Source of the DNA: an uncultured Acidobacteriia bacterium
Lineage (GTDB): Bacteria > Acidobacteriota > Terriglobia > Bryobacterales > Bryobacteraceae
DNA length: 59,158 nt
NCBI GenBank assembly: GCA_903925015.1
Contig: CAIYDY010000035.1
Location: 1 to 59,158, forward strand
Direction of reading: 5' to 3'
Part shown: positions 47,216 to 54,959 of the stretch, piece by piece
Numbering within the stretch: the stretch's first letter is position 1
Layout of the letters: every line of letters starts with the position of its first letter
Translations under genes and position numbers: made by a program
Notes under the pieces: model-generated
Databases searched by the model: none
What the model was told of the DNA's origin: nothing
The model's input: the letters and a program-made list of their open reading frames with translations, nothing else

Positions 47216-47700
47216 CAAAACAAACCCAGACCGTCGTCCGGGCGACAGCCGACGACGTTTCCGTGATTTTGCAAATGATCCGGGGCTTGGCCGACTATGA
47301 AAAGCTGAGCCACTTGGTGGAGGCCACCGAGGAAAAACTTCGGGAGACGCTTTTCGGCGACCGGCCCGGTGCCGAGGTGCTTCTAGGCTTTCTGGACGGC
47401 AATTGCGAGGGCTTCGCGCTTTTCTTCCCCAACTACTCCACGTTCCTGGCCAAGCCGGGCATCTACTTGGAGGATCTGTATGTCAATCCCGGCGCGCGCG
47501 GCAAGGGGTTGGGCCTGGCACTGCTGCGGGAGCTCGCCCGGCTGGCAGTCGAACGCGGGTCCGGACGGGTGGAATGGTCGGTCCTCGACTGGAACGAGCC
47601 ATCGATAGGCTTCTACAAGAAGCTGGGTGCGGTGCCGATGGACGAATGGACCGTGTTCCGTCTGACTGGCGAGGCACTTACCAAGCTCGGATCGAAATAA
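47212..47700 (+). CDS. GNAT-family N-acetyltransferase (SSAT-like)
   Basis: A 162-residue acetyltransferase. GIYLEDLYVNPGARGKGLGL and ALLRELARLAVERG contain the acetyl-CoA P-loop (R/Q-x-x-G-x-G/A type), and VEWSVLDWNEPSIGFYKKLG with AVPMDEWTVFRL matches the C-terminal part of diamine N-acetyltransferase (SSAT)-like proteins. The start MTKQTQTVVRATADDVSVIL overlaps the VWFA stop by four bases, so the two are co-translated, although a functional link is not evident. The exact amine substrate is unknown. Confidence 0.92.
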   Translation: MTKQTQTVVRATADDVSVILQMIRGLADYEKLSHLVEATEEKLRETLFGDRPGAEVLLGFLDGNCEGFALFFPNYSTFLAKPGIYLEDLYVNPGARGKGLGLALLRELARLAVERGSGRVEWSVLDWNEPSIGFYKKLGAVPMDEWTVFRLTGEALTKLGSK

Positions 47701-47772
47701 GTTCACCACCTTGTCAAAAACTTCGGGTTCGTTTTCGCCCTGCCGGTTGGAATCATTCCATCGGAGGAAATC

Positions 47773-48420
47773 ATGCGAAGCTTGTCCCGTCTTTTGCCCC
47801 TCGTCTTGGCCGCCACCTGCGCCCGCCAACTTGATGCGGGATGGATTGAAGTTTACGGCGACGTCGTTCCAAGCCCCAGTTACCTTCAAGAACTGGCTGG
47901 AGACTACATTTGGACCGGGTTCCCAACCGGCTTGGAGGCCGTTGGAGCCTTCTCGATCGTAGGGTAGCGCGAAGCGTCACAAACAACCCGACCGGATACA
48001 TCCACGCCCACGCCGGGCTTCCACTATGAATTCTCGGAGCATTTCTACTTGTATGGCGGGTACTACCAGTTGCAGTCGTCCAGCCCGATTCAGTTTGAAG
48101 GGGACGGCGGCGACGGCTATCTGACATCCAGTCTCCTGACCTCCCAGATTTTCGATGCCTCCGGCAGCGATCCCGTGTCTACTCCCGTGACGGCGGGCGG
48201 CTTGGGTTTTGCTCCCGGCTTCTGCCCGGTCGCCGATTGCGCAATCCGGAGTTTCGCCCGGCGACACCTTGGATGTTGGGTTCAACTACGGAAACTCCAG
48301 TCTGATCCAGACTCCGGAGTCGGGGGCCAACAGCCTGTTCCTTTTGACCTTGTTTCTGTTGGTGCTGGCGCTCGCTGAAGTGCGTCTCCGGCCGATTTCT
48401 TCGCTTCGCCGAGCCAAGTC
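47773..48420 (+). pseudogene. decayed exported protein gene with PEP-CTERM-like end
   Basis: A ribosome site (GGAGGAAATC) and ATG at 47773 open a signal peptide (MRSLSRLLPLVLAATCARQL) and GWIEVYGDVVPSPSYLQELA. A stop follows at 47965. Coding-like sequence continues in other frames: VTNNPTGYIHAHAG, then FHYEFSEHFYLYGGYYQLQS and GYLTSSLLTSQIFDASGSDP in the first frame, then after about 48205 SPGDTLDVGFNYGNSSLIQ and TPESGANSLFLLTLFLLVLA. The final Pro-Glu-Ser, hydrophobic helix and Arg tail resemble a PEP-CTERM sorting signal. At least one stop and two frameshifts disable it. No exosortase is seen in this window. The end is approximate, and sequence errors could mimic part of the damage. Confidence 0.65.
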
Positions 48421-48482
48421 GGAACCCTGTTGTGATCCGGGGCCGCGAGCATCTCTGTCGACACCCCCTATACTCGAAACGT

Positions 48483-49304
48483 ATGCCCGGCATCCTCTAC
48501 GTTGTTTCCACTCCGATTGGCAATTTGGAGGACATCACCTACCGAGCGGTCCGATTGCTGAAGGAAGTCGACTGGATCGCGTGTGAGGATACCCGAAACA
48601 CCGGCCACCTGTTGCACCACTACGGAATCCGCACCAAGATGGTGAGCTATCACGAGCACAATGAAGCCGAACGGGCGCAAGAGTTGTTCTCCCGCCTTCG
48701 CGGAGGCGAAAAAGGTGCGCTGGTGTCCGACGCCGGCACTCCCTTGATCTCCGACCCCGGCTTCCGGATCGTGCGCGGCGCGCTGGAGGCCGGCATCAAA
48801 GTGGAGCCGGTGCCGGGTGCGTCGGCAATTTTGGCCGGGCTGGCGGTCTCCGGCCTCCCCACCGACCAATTCCATTTCGCGGGCTTCCTGCCGCCGAAAC
48901 AGGGTGCGCGCACCCGTGTCCTCGAATCGTTGCGCGGCGAGGAGGCGACGCTCGTGTTCTACGAAACGCCGCACCGGATTCTGGAAGCTCTTTCGGACGT
49001 CGGCGCAGTGATGGGGGTGCGCGAAATCGTGGTGGCGCGCGAGTTGACGAAACTGCACGAGGAGGTCCTGCGCGGGCCGGCCGAAGAGATCCGTGCGATT
49101 TTAGCAGGCCGAGATTCCGTCCGAGGGGAGTTCGTGGTGCTTATTTCAAAAGCCACCGAGGCCGACAACGGCGGACTGACCCCCGAGGAGGCCATCTTCC
49201 GTCTGGTGCAGGCCGGTGTTCCGAAGATGGACGCGATCAAGACCGTGGCCAAGGAACGTGGGCTGAACAAACGGGATGTCTACAGGTTGGTCAGCGGGGA
49301 CTGA
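48483..49304 (+). CDS. rsmI: 16S rRNA (cytidine1402-2'-O)-methyltransferase
   Basis: A 273-residue tetrapyrrole-methylase-fold enzyme. GILYVVSTPIGNLEDITYRA at the start, DWIACEDTRNTGHLLHHYGI, GALVSDAGTPLISDPGFRIV, VPGASAILAGLAVSGLPTDQ and LVFYETPHRILEAL are the ordered RsmI signatures. The C-terminal LNKRDVYRLV end fits the family's helix-turn-helix-like tail. It methylates the ribose of C1402 in the 30S decoding centre using SAM. The ATG at 48483 gives the standard length; upstream in-frame codons belong to the decayed gene region. It converges with the GT2 gene with a single base between stops. Confidence 0.96.
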   Translation: MPGILYVVSTPIGNLEDITYRAVRLLKEVDWIACEDTRNTGHLLHHYGIRTKMVSYHEHNEAERAQELFSRLRGGEKGALVSDAGTPLISDPGFRIVRGALEAGIKVEPVPGASAILAGLAVSGLPTDQFHFAGFLPPKQGARTRVLESLRGEEATLVFYETPHRILEALSDVGAVMGVREIVVARELTKLHEEVLRGPAEEIRAILAGRDSVRGEFVVLISKATEADNGGLTPEEAIFRLVQAGVPKMDAIKTVAKERGLNKRDVYRLVSGD

Positions 49305-49305
49305 T

Positions 49306-50013
49306 TCAGTTTGACCGCATCCAGCCCCGCCCCAACCGGTAGCGCAGCAGCGTCCACAGAGCTTCAAAACCGTCGCGTGCGCGGATTTTCTTGCCATCCG
49401 CGATGCCACGGCCGTTGTAGCTCACCGGCACCTCATGGATGCGGTACCCCAGTCGGCGCGCCTTGGCCGTGACCTCCGGGCAGAATTCGAATCGGCGGCA
49501 TTGCAGCTTCATCCGGCGCAGGACCTCGACCCGGAACGCTTTGTACGCTGTCGCCTCGTCCGTGAGGCTGGCTCCGTACAGGACGTTCGCAGCCAGTGTC
49601 AGGAACTTGTTGGCGAAAAGGTTCAGAGCCTTCATGCCAGCGGGTTTGCCTAGGAAGCGCGAGCCGTAGACCACATCCGCCTGTCCGTCCAGAATTGGTT
49701 GGACGATGGCGGCGTAGTCGTTCGGGTCGTACTCCAGGTCGCCGTCCTGGATCAGGATCACGTCACCGGTGGCCTTGGCCAGGCCGATGCGGATGGCCGT
49801 TCCTTTGCCGAAATTGAGCACGGAGTGGTGGACGACCAGCATCGGTTCTTTATATTCGGACACCAGCGCCGTGGTGCCATCAGTCGAGCCGTCATCCACA
49901 ATCACGATTTCCTTCGAGCAACCCTCCGGCAACTGGGCGGCCCGGACCCGTTCGAAGACTTGGTGCAGGGTTCGAAACTCGTTGTAGACGGGAATGATGA
50001 TGGAGACCTTCAT
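49306..50013 (-). CDS. GT2-family glycosyltransferase (dolichyl-phosphate mannose synthase-like)
   Basis: A 235-residue GT-A enzyme. MKVSIIIPVYNEFRTLHQVF, EIVIVDDGSTDGTTALV (donor-binding Asp), GKGTAIRIGLAKATGDVILI, QDGDLEYDPNDYAAIVQPIL (DxD-like metal site) and VYGSRFLG follow the polyprenyl-phosphate mannosyl/glucosyl synthase pattern. There is no C-terminal membrane helix. The ATG at 50013 overlaps the stop of the upstream multi-spanning protein gene, so the two are coupled: this enzyme may make a lipid-linked sugar that the membrane partner uses. A longer in-frame reading continues upstream through that gene but is a shadow. Confidence 0.9.
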   Translation of the reverse strand: MKVSIIIPVYNEFRTLHQVFERVRAAQLPEGCSKEIVIVDDGSTDGTTALVSEYKEPMLVVHHSVLNFGKGTAIRIGLAKATGDVILIQDGDLEYDPNDYAAIVQPILDGQADVVYGSRFLGKPAGMKALNLFANKFLTLAANVLYGASLTDEATAYKAFRVEVLRRMKLQCRRFEFCPEVTAKARRLGYRIHEVPVSYNGRGIADGKKIRARDGFEALWTLLRYRLGRGWMRSN

Positions 50014-51509
50014 TGGACCCGGCCCCTGTACAGAAGTGCCAGGCACAGAAGCGGAATCGCCAAAGTGGCGGCGATCCATGCGATTCCCCCTGCCGCCGGA
50101 AGTTCCACGCGTGCCATTGCCGCGAAGAACACACCCCCGTCGGCATGGTTCCGCTCCACTAGTCCCGCATAGTAGGGAAGGAGCAGGGCCATGGCCCCGT
50201 AGAGATCGAGGGTCGCCAAGAGTGCCACCAATGCGGCCAACCAACGCCTCAAACCTGATGCAAGAATAGTGGCCAGCAAGGGCGAAATCGCCCACAGGTA
50301 CCAGCCCGGTACGTTGTCCAAATGGTGGACAACGTGGTCGACCATCACCCCGTAGGCCAGCGCCAGCGAAAACCAAACCAGGACGAGCAAAGCGATCCCG
50401 GGATTCCGGCGTTGCCGGTATGCCGCAATGCAGAAGCCGGCTAGGGCCGTCAAATTCGTCACGACATACAGCCATGATTTCAGGGTCAGGAAGCTCCAAG
50501 CGCCGAACCACGTGAACGATTTTGCGATGACATAGGCCGCACTGAACCAGTGGACGTGAACCAGCGCTTGGGCAAGCTCGGCGGGCGACGCGTGCTCCAG
50601 CCAGCCGCTCAGGGTGTAGCCCATCGCCAAGTTGCGGGCATACCACCAACAGGACAAAACGATTGCAAGGGCGAGGGCGCGGGCAGTGGGCTTCCAGTCG
50701 GATCGCCTTTGCAGGACGGCATGGGAAACAAGGGCTGGAATCAGTATCAGAAGGTAGGCTTTCGCCAGCAGGCATGCCCCCAGCGTTGTGCCGACCAGAG
50801 CCCAATGCGAACGCCGCAGCAGCAACAGGAAGAGTAGGGCCACCAAAGGAATCGCGACAGCGTCGTTGGCTACACGGCTGGTATCGATGGCAAATCCGGG
50901 TGCCACTGCGATCAGCGCCGAACAAAACAAAGACAGTGGTTCCGGCAGCAGGAGCCGGGCGGCTAGCCAAGTTAGCGGGATGGCAGTGGAAGCCAGCAGC
51001 ATGCTCAGGAGCCGGGCCATCAGAACGCGGTCGGCAATGTTCCAATCGCTTGCGAGTCGGATTGCAGGGGCGATCAACCAGTAGTAGAGCGGCGGCTGTT
51101 GGGCCTCGTAGGAGGCTTGGGGGCGTCGCGACGGGAGTGCTGCGAGCGATGGGGGTAGGGAATCCAGCTTCCGAATCCGCTCCGCCCGCACGGCTTCGGG
51201 CAGAGCCCACCATTCGGAGTGCGTCAGGTACGGGGGCCCGATCCAGTCGAGTTCCTTCGGCAACGGGGCCAAACGCATCGATTCGTCAATTTCGCGGGAG
51301 ATTGAATCGGTCTGGGTGGGGAGCCTGCCGGTGTTGTTCCAGTGCTGGATCCACGCGAAGTGGGCGTATTCGTCCCAGCCCTCCCACAGGGGCAGCATCT
51401 GGCAGTAGAACGCCCCCCGGACGAGGAACAGCGCCCACAGGGCGCACAGGACCCACGTGTGGAACCGGCGTGATTCCGCGGAGGTGTGGATTTTGGACTC
51501 GCCCGGCAA
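50010..51509 (-). CDS. multi-spanning GT39/DUF2142-like membrane protein
   Basis: A 499-residue protein with about 11-12 hydrophobic helices. After the first helix comes a periplasmic loop with the acidic segment LPLWEGWDEYAHFAWIQHWN, matching the Asp/Glu pair expected in the first loop of GT-C transferases. Next is YEAQQPPLYYWLIAPAIRLA, the PPLYY motif usual in GT39/DUF2142-type proteins. It is coupled to the downstream GT2 gene by a four-base overlap. A role in transferring a polyprenyl-linked sugar to a surface acceptor is likely by analogy; the acceptor is unknown. It is divergent from the kinase gene across 147 bp. Confidence 0.85.
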   Translation of the reverse strand: MPGESKIHTSAESRRFHTWVLCALWALFLVRGAFYCQMLPLWEGWDEYAHFAWIQHWNNTGRLPTQTDSISREIDESMRLAPLPKELDWIGPPYLTHSEWWALPEAVRAERIRKLDSLPPSLAALPSRRPQASYEAQQPPLYYWLIAPAIRLASDWNIADRVLMARLLSMLLASTAIPLTWLAARLLLPEPLSLFCSALIAVAPGFAIDTSRVANDAVAIPLVALLFLLLLRRSHWALVGTTLGACLLAKAYLLILIPALVSHAVLQRRSDWKPTARALALAIVLSCWWYARNLAMGYTLSGWLEHASPAELAQALVHVHWFSAAYVIAKSFTWFGAWSFLTLKSWLYVVTNLTALAGFCIAAYRQRRNPGIALLVLVWFSLALAYGVMVDHVVHHLDNVPGWYLWAISPLLATILASGLRRWLAALVALLATLDLYGAMALLLPYYAGLVERNHADGGVFFAAMARVELPAAGGIAWIAATLAIPLLCLALLYRGRVQ

Positions 51510-51656
51510 GCCTCTCCATTATTGCCTGTCGCGTCGGGCGGCACTGTTCGCGTGCGCCTGCGGGCCCACCGCCCGACTGTAACTCGATTGACACCATTTG
51601 TGGCAAGATCCAAGCTAGAATAAGCCAGTTGTCTAGTTGATATCGGGGATGGTCCC

Positions 51657-53978
51657 ATGAAAATCGGCGATAGGGTCTACGGTTACGAACTGATTGGCCA
51701 GATTCCAGGTGGCGGCATGGCCGAGGTTTGGAAAGCACGTCACCACGGTGGCAACATCTATGCCTTGAAGTTCCTCAAAGAGGAAAACCGGGGAAACCCG
51801 GAGCTGAAGAAGCGTCTCCAGCGGGAGCACGACATTCAATGCCGTCGGCTGCACCCAAACATCGTGGAGGCAATCAGCGACTTTCCGTCCCCTCCAGGTC
51901 TGGCAATGGTGTTCGTACCCGGCCGCGACTTGGCGCAGCTGATTCGCGACGACCGCAGCTCACTGACACCCGACCGGATCATATCAATATCGCGGGACGT
52001 TTTGGGGGCGCTTGGGGCAGCGCATGAGGCAGGAATCTACCACCGCGACGTGAAGCCCTCCAACATCCTGATCGAGGAATGTACTGGAAGAGCACTGCTC
52101 ACAGATTTCGGAATCGCGGCGGTGGAGGGTGGGGAGGGACTAACCCAAGGGGCTCCGTGGGGTAGCCCGGCTTATATGAGCCCCGAACAGACGCGCGGCT
52201 TGAAAGTGGATGGACGTACCGACATCTACTCCTTCGGTTGCGTCCTGTACGAAATGCTCACCGGGGTGACGCCCTTCCACGGTTCGACGGATCTTGCCCT
52301 CGCACACCAGAATGATCACGCTCAAGTGCCTAGCAGACGAGTCGCAGGCGCACCCCGGGCGTTCAACGAAGTGGTCATGGCATGCCTGAACAAGGACCCG
52401 GAAGCAAGGCCGGAGAGCTGCGCCGCACTTGCCGCTCGCCTTGCTTCACTAGGAGGCCAGCCACAGCCTCCCCAGCCGCCTGATACTCCGCCTATTCGGC
52501 GGCCTGATCCGCCACAGCCTCCCCAGCCGCCTGATACTCCGCCTACTTGGAGGCTGGATCCGCCAAAGCCACCGCCACCCCGGCCTTGGATAAAGATTGC
52601 CCTATTGGTAATTCTCTTCCTCGTGACTTCCGGATACCTCTGGTCGATGTCCCAGCCCATCCGGATCCGCATGTTCGGTTCTTCATCGGTCGGCGACGAA
52701 CTAGGACCGGGCCTAGCCAAAGCCTATCTGAATTCGCCCAAAATAGGTGGCTCGAACGCGGTCTGCAAGGATGTGAAGCTCCCCTACAAGGGCCAGTCCG
52801 TCGATATGAAGGAGTGCACGGCGGAATATCCCATCTACCAACGTTTCTACCGCCGCCCGCGAACGGTTGAAATTTACAGCCACGAAACCGCGATCGCGTT
52901 CGAATGCCTTGCTGCCAGGACGTGCGACATCGGCATGGCCTCGCGAAGGATGACAATGGGTGATCGTCAGAACAATGCCGGGCTCGAGGACCTGTTTGCC
53001 CGGACCAGCGAACACGTCATCGGCTTGGACGGCGTCGCCATTGTCTTGCCCATGGGAGTACTACCGCCAAACATGACCATCGACGACGCAAGACGGGTAT
53101 TTTGCCAAGTGGCATGGCCGATTTCCTCATGGTCGGAATTTCCCGGCCTCTACGGGCCGATCATTCGTGTCATCCGCAACGAGGGCTCCGGCACCAGGGA
53201 CTTCTTCGACCAACGTGTCTGCGGTGGGTCGAAGAAGAACCCCAAGCTTGTGCGGCTTTCAGCGTCCTACGAACTGAAGAGTTCTGAATTGGTCGCCAAG
53301 GTCAAGGAAGTTCGCGGCTCCGTCGGTTTCGTCAGCTCTTCATTGGCCGCGGGCGTTGCCGCAGTCGCTTTGGCTGCAAACCCGGGCGCACCGTATTGGG
53401 AGCCCACTGCCGAGAACATCAAACTCGAACGGTACCCGTTGACCCGCCGCCTCTACCTGTACAACAATTCCGAGACCCTTGCCGCTGCCCGCGACCTGAT
53501 CGAGTTTGCGTCGTCGGAGGCCGGTCAGGATGCCGCAAAGGCCAATCATTTTGTGCCCTTAACTGCCGAGGCTGGGGAAATCAGGATCTCGCCGTATGAA
53601 CCAGCCGATTTGCGGGAACTTGCATCCGGTGCACGCGAGTTGGATCTCAGTTTCCGCTTTGAGAGCGGTCGTTCGTCGCCAACACTCGACTCCTTCGCCC
53701 GCGACAACATCGACCGCGTAAAAGATTACGCGCTCAAACATCCAAAGAGCCAGTTCATCGTGCTGGGCTTTACGGACAACCAGCCTTCGCGCAGGGCGGG
53801 CATGGATGATTCGACGCTTTCCCAGCAACGGGCCGACGCCGTGGCGGAGGAAATGCGTTCACGTGCCGGAATAGAGCCGATCTTGGTCAAGGGGTACGGT
53901 GCCCACATGCCAGTCAACCCGGCGAACACACCCGAGGCCCGCCAGGAAAATCGGCGTGCGGTCGTCTGGGTGCGCTAG
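51657..53978 (+). CDS. membrane Ser/Thr protein kinase with PstS-like binding domain and OmpA-like C-terminus
   Basis: A 773-residue protein. Residues 1 to about 265 are a Hanks-type kinase: glycine loop IPGGGMAEVWKA at 16-27, ATP-anchoring K38, catalytic HRDVKPSN from H129, DFG from D150, SPAYMSPEQTRG and DIYSFGCVLYEMLTG. A Pro-rich linker with two 17-residue repeats (about 269-302) leads to one membrane helix (about 310-331). The outer part first has a PstS-like periplasmic binding domain (about 335-640; YSHETAIAFECLAARTCDIG, RNEGSGTRDFF near 507 and GSVGFVSS). The end (about 660-773) is OmpA-like, with GFTDNQPSRRAG, LSQQRADAVAEEM and NTPEARQENRRAVVWV. The order suggests a kinase that senses a bound ligand such as phosphate and may anchor to peptidoglycan. 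Ligand and targets are unknown. Confidence 0.9.
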   Translation: MKIGDRVYGYELIGQIPGGGMAEVWKARHHGGNIYALKFLKEENRGNPELKKRLQREHDIQCRRLHPNIVEAISDFPSPPGLAMVFVPGRDLAQLIRDDRSSLTPDRIISISRDVLGALGAAHEAGIYHRDVKPSNILIEECTGRALLTDFGIAAVEGGEGLTQGAPWGSPAYMSPEQTRGLKVDGRTDIYSFGCVLYEMLTGVTPFHGSTDLALAHQNDHAQVPSRRVAGAPRAFNEVVMACLNKDPEARPESCAALAARLASLGGQPQPPQPPDTPPIRRPDPPQPPQPPDTPPTWRLDPPKPPPPRPWIKIALLVILFLVTSGYLWSMSQPIRIRMFGSSSVGDELGPGLAKAYLNSPKIGGSNAVCKDVKLPYKGQSVDMKECTAEYPIYQRFYRRPRTVEIYSHETAIAFECLAARTCDIGMASRRMTMGDRQNNAGLEDLFARTSEHVIGLDGVAIVLPMGVLPPNMTIDDARRVFCQVAWPISSWSEFPGLYGPIIRVIRNEGSGTRDFFDQRVCGGSKKNPKLVRLSASYELKSSELVAKVKEVRGSVGFVSSSLAAGVAAVALAANPGAPYWEPTAENIKLERYPLTRRLYLYNNSETLAAARDLIEFASSEAGQDAAKANHFVPLTAEAGEIRISPYEPADLRELASGARELDLSFRFESGRSSPTLDSFARDNIDRVKDYALKHPKSQFIVLGFTDNQPSRRAGMDDSTLSQQRADAVAEEMRSRAGIEPILVKGYGAHMPVNPANTPEARQENRRAVVWVR
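52461..52562 (+). repeat. two tandem 51-bp repeats coding a proline-rich linker
   Basis: Units 52461-52511 and 52512-52562 agree at 46 of 51 positions; the first 34 bases are identical. They encode two 17-residue Pro-rich units (PQPPQPPDTPP core) in the linker between kinase domain and membrane helix. Such in-frame repeats can change linker length by slippage. Confidence 0.85.
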
Positions 53979-53994
53979 CTGGTAGCCTGACGGG

Positions 53995-54393
53995 ATGAAG
54001 CTCCTTCTCCCTCTTCTGATGGCCGCCATGGCCTGGGCGCAAGCCCCCGTCAGCACCAAAACCGCCGAACATTACACCTGGGGTGGTTGCTGCGACGGCT
54101 GGTATCTGGTCAAGAACGACAAATTGAACGTCATCCAGGAGCGCATGCCGCCGGGGACCAGCGAAACGCTCCACCGCCACCTCAAGGCGCAACAGTTCTT
54201 CTTCGTCCTGAAAGGCGAGGCGACGGTCGAAGTCAACGGCAAGGCCGTCAAACTTGGGCCCGGCCAAGGCCTGTTGGTTCCGCCCGGCACCGCGCATCGG
54301 ATGCGCAATACATCCGGCGAGCCATTGGAGTTCACCGTCACCTCCGAGCCACCCAGCCATGACGACCGCGAGGAAATTCCGCAATCCAAATGA
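53995..54393 (+). CDS. exported cupin-domain protein
   Basis: A 132-residue protein with a signal peptide (MKLLLPLLMAAMAWAQ) and one cupin barrel. The first cupin motif is in GTSETLHRHLKAQQFFFVLK, where HRH and a Gln replace the common HxH...E pattern, followed by GEATVEVNG. The second is GPGQGLLVPPGTAHRMRNTS with its conserved His. A metal site with fewer canonical ligands is therefore likely (the usual Glu is Gln). It could bind a small molecule outside the cytoplasm; no enzyme role is clear. It lies 16 nt after the kinase stop on the same strand, and 27 bp before the Sel1 gene. Confidence 0.87.
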   Translation: MKLLLPLLMAAMAWAQAPVSTKTAEHYTWGGCCDGWYLVKNDKLNVIQERMPPGTSETLHRHLKAQQFFFVLKGEATVEVNGKAVKLGPGQGLLVPPGTAHRMRNTSGEPLEFTVTSEPPSHDDREEIPQSK

Positions 54394-54420
54394 AGTTGGA
54401 TGTAAAGTATGGGTAGCGCC

Positions 54421-54897
54421 ATGCGAAGAGCCTCTCTAGTTTTGTTCGTCGGAACCATGCTGTCGGCAATCGCCACCTTCGCCCAGCCGATCCCGCAGCC
54501 GCCCGGAGCCCCTCCGCAGAAGCCCCTCCGCGAACGGCTACTTGAACGCGCGCTCAAAGGAGATTCCGAGGCCCAGTTCGATCTTGGAAAGAACTACGAG
54601 GCTGGTCGCATTGGCCTTCCCAAGGATTTTGCCCAAGCCGAGCATTGGTACCGGCTGGCCGCCGAGCAGGGCGACCCGTTCGCCCAAGCGAGCCTCGGCA
54701 TTCTACTCGGATTCGGCAAAGGCATTCCGAAGAACGAGGTCCAGGCTCTGATGTGGTACGAAGTCGCCGTCGCCCGCTCCAAAGGCGGCGACAGGGATAC
54801 TATTGTCGAGATGCGCGACGACCTCGCCGCACGCATGTCTCCCAAGGCCGTGGCCGAGGCACGTCAAATGGCTCAAATCTGGGTCCCCAAAAAGTAG
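54421..54897 (+). CDS. exported Sel1-repeat protein
   Basis: About 158 residues starting at the ATG at 54421; an in-frame ATG at 54409 would add four residues. A signal peptide (MRRASLVLFVGTMLSAIATF, then AQ) and a Pro-rich stretch are followed by Sel1-like alpha-alpha repeats: GDSEAQFDLGKNYEAGRIGL, then DFAQAEHWYRLAAEQGDPFA, then QASLGILLGFGKGIPKNEVQ, then ALMWYEVAVARSKGGDRDT. Such repeats mediate protein-protein contacts. The partner is unknown; it sits between a cupin and an Oar-like receptor, all in one direction. Confidence 0.87.
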   Translation: MRRASLVLFVGTMLSAIATFAQPIPQPPGAPPQKPLRERLLERALKGDSEAQFDLGKNYEAGRIGLPKDFAQAEHWYRLAAEQGDPFAQASLGILLGFGKGIPKNEVQALMWYEVAVARSKGGDRDTIVEMRDDLAARMSPKAVAEARQMAQIWVPKK

Positions 54898-54959
54898 CGG
54901 GTCAAAAAGATTCGGGAACTTCCGAACGAATCCGCCGCGAATAGCGTCAGATTCAGAAG

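Noticed and set aside
50014-51213. Upstream in-frame extension of the GT2 gene on the minus strand
   Set aside because: It is an alternative-frame reading of the GT39/DUF2142-like gene; the GT2 family begins exactly at the ATG at 50013.
51588-51621. TTGACA and TAGAAT upstream of the kinase gene as a promoter
   Set aside because: The boxes match consensus well but lie 22 bp apart, too far for a standard sigma-70 promoter; kept only as a weak possibility.
52461-52562. Repeats in the kinase gene as a CRISPR-like or mobile repeat
   Set aside because: Only two adjacent units without spacers, in frame and coding a Pro-rich linker; this is an ordinary protein repeat.
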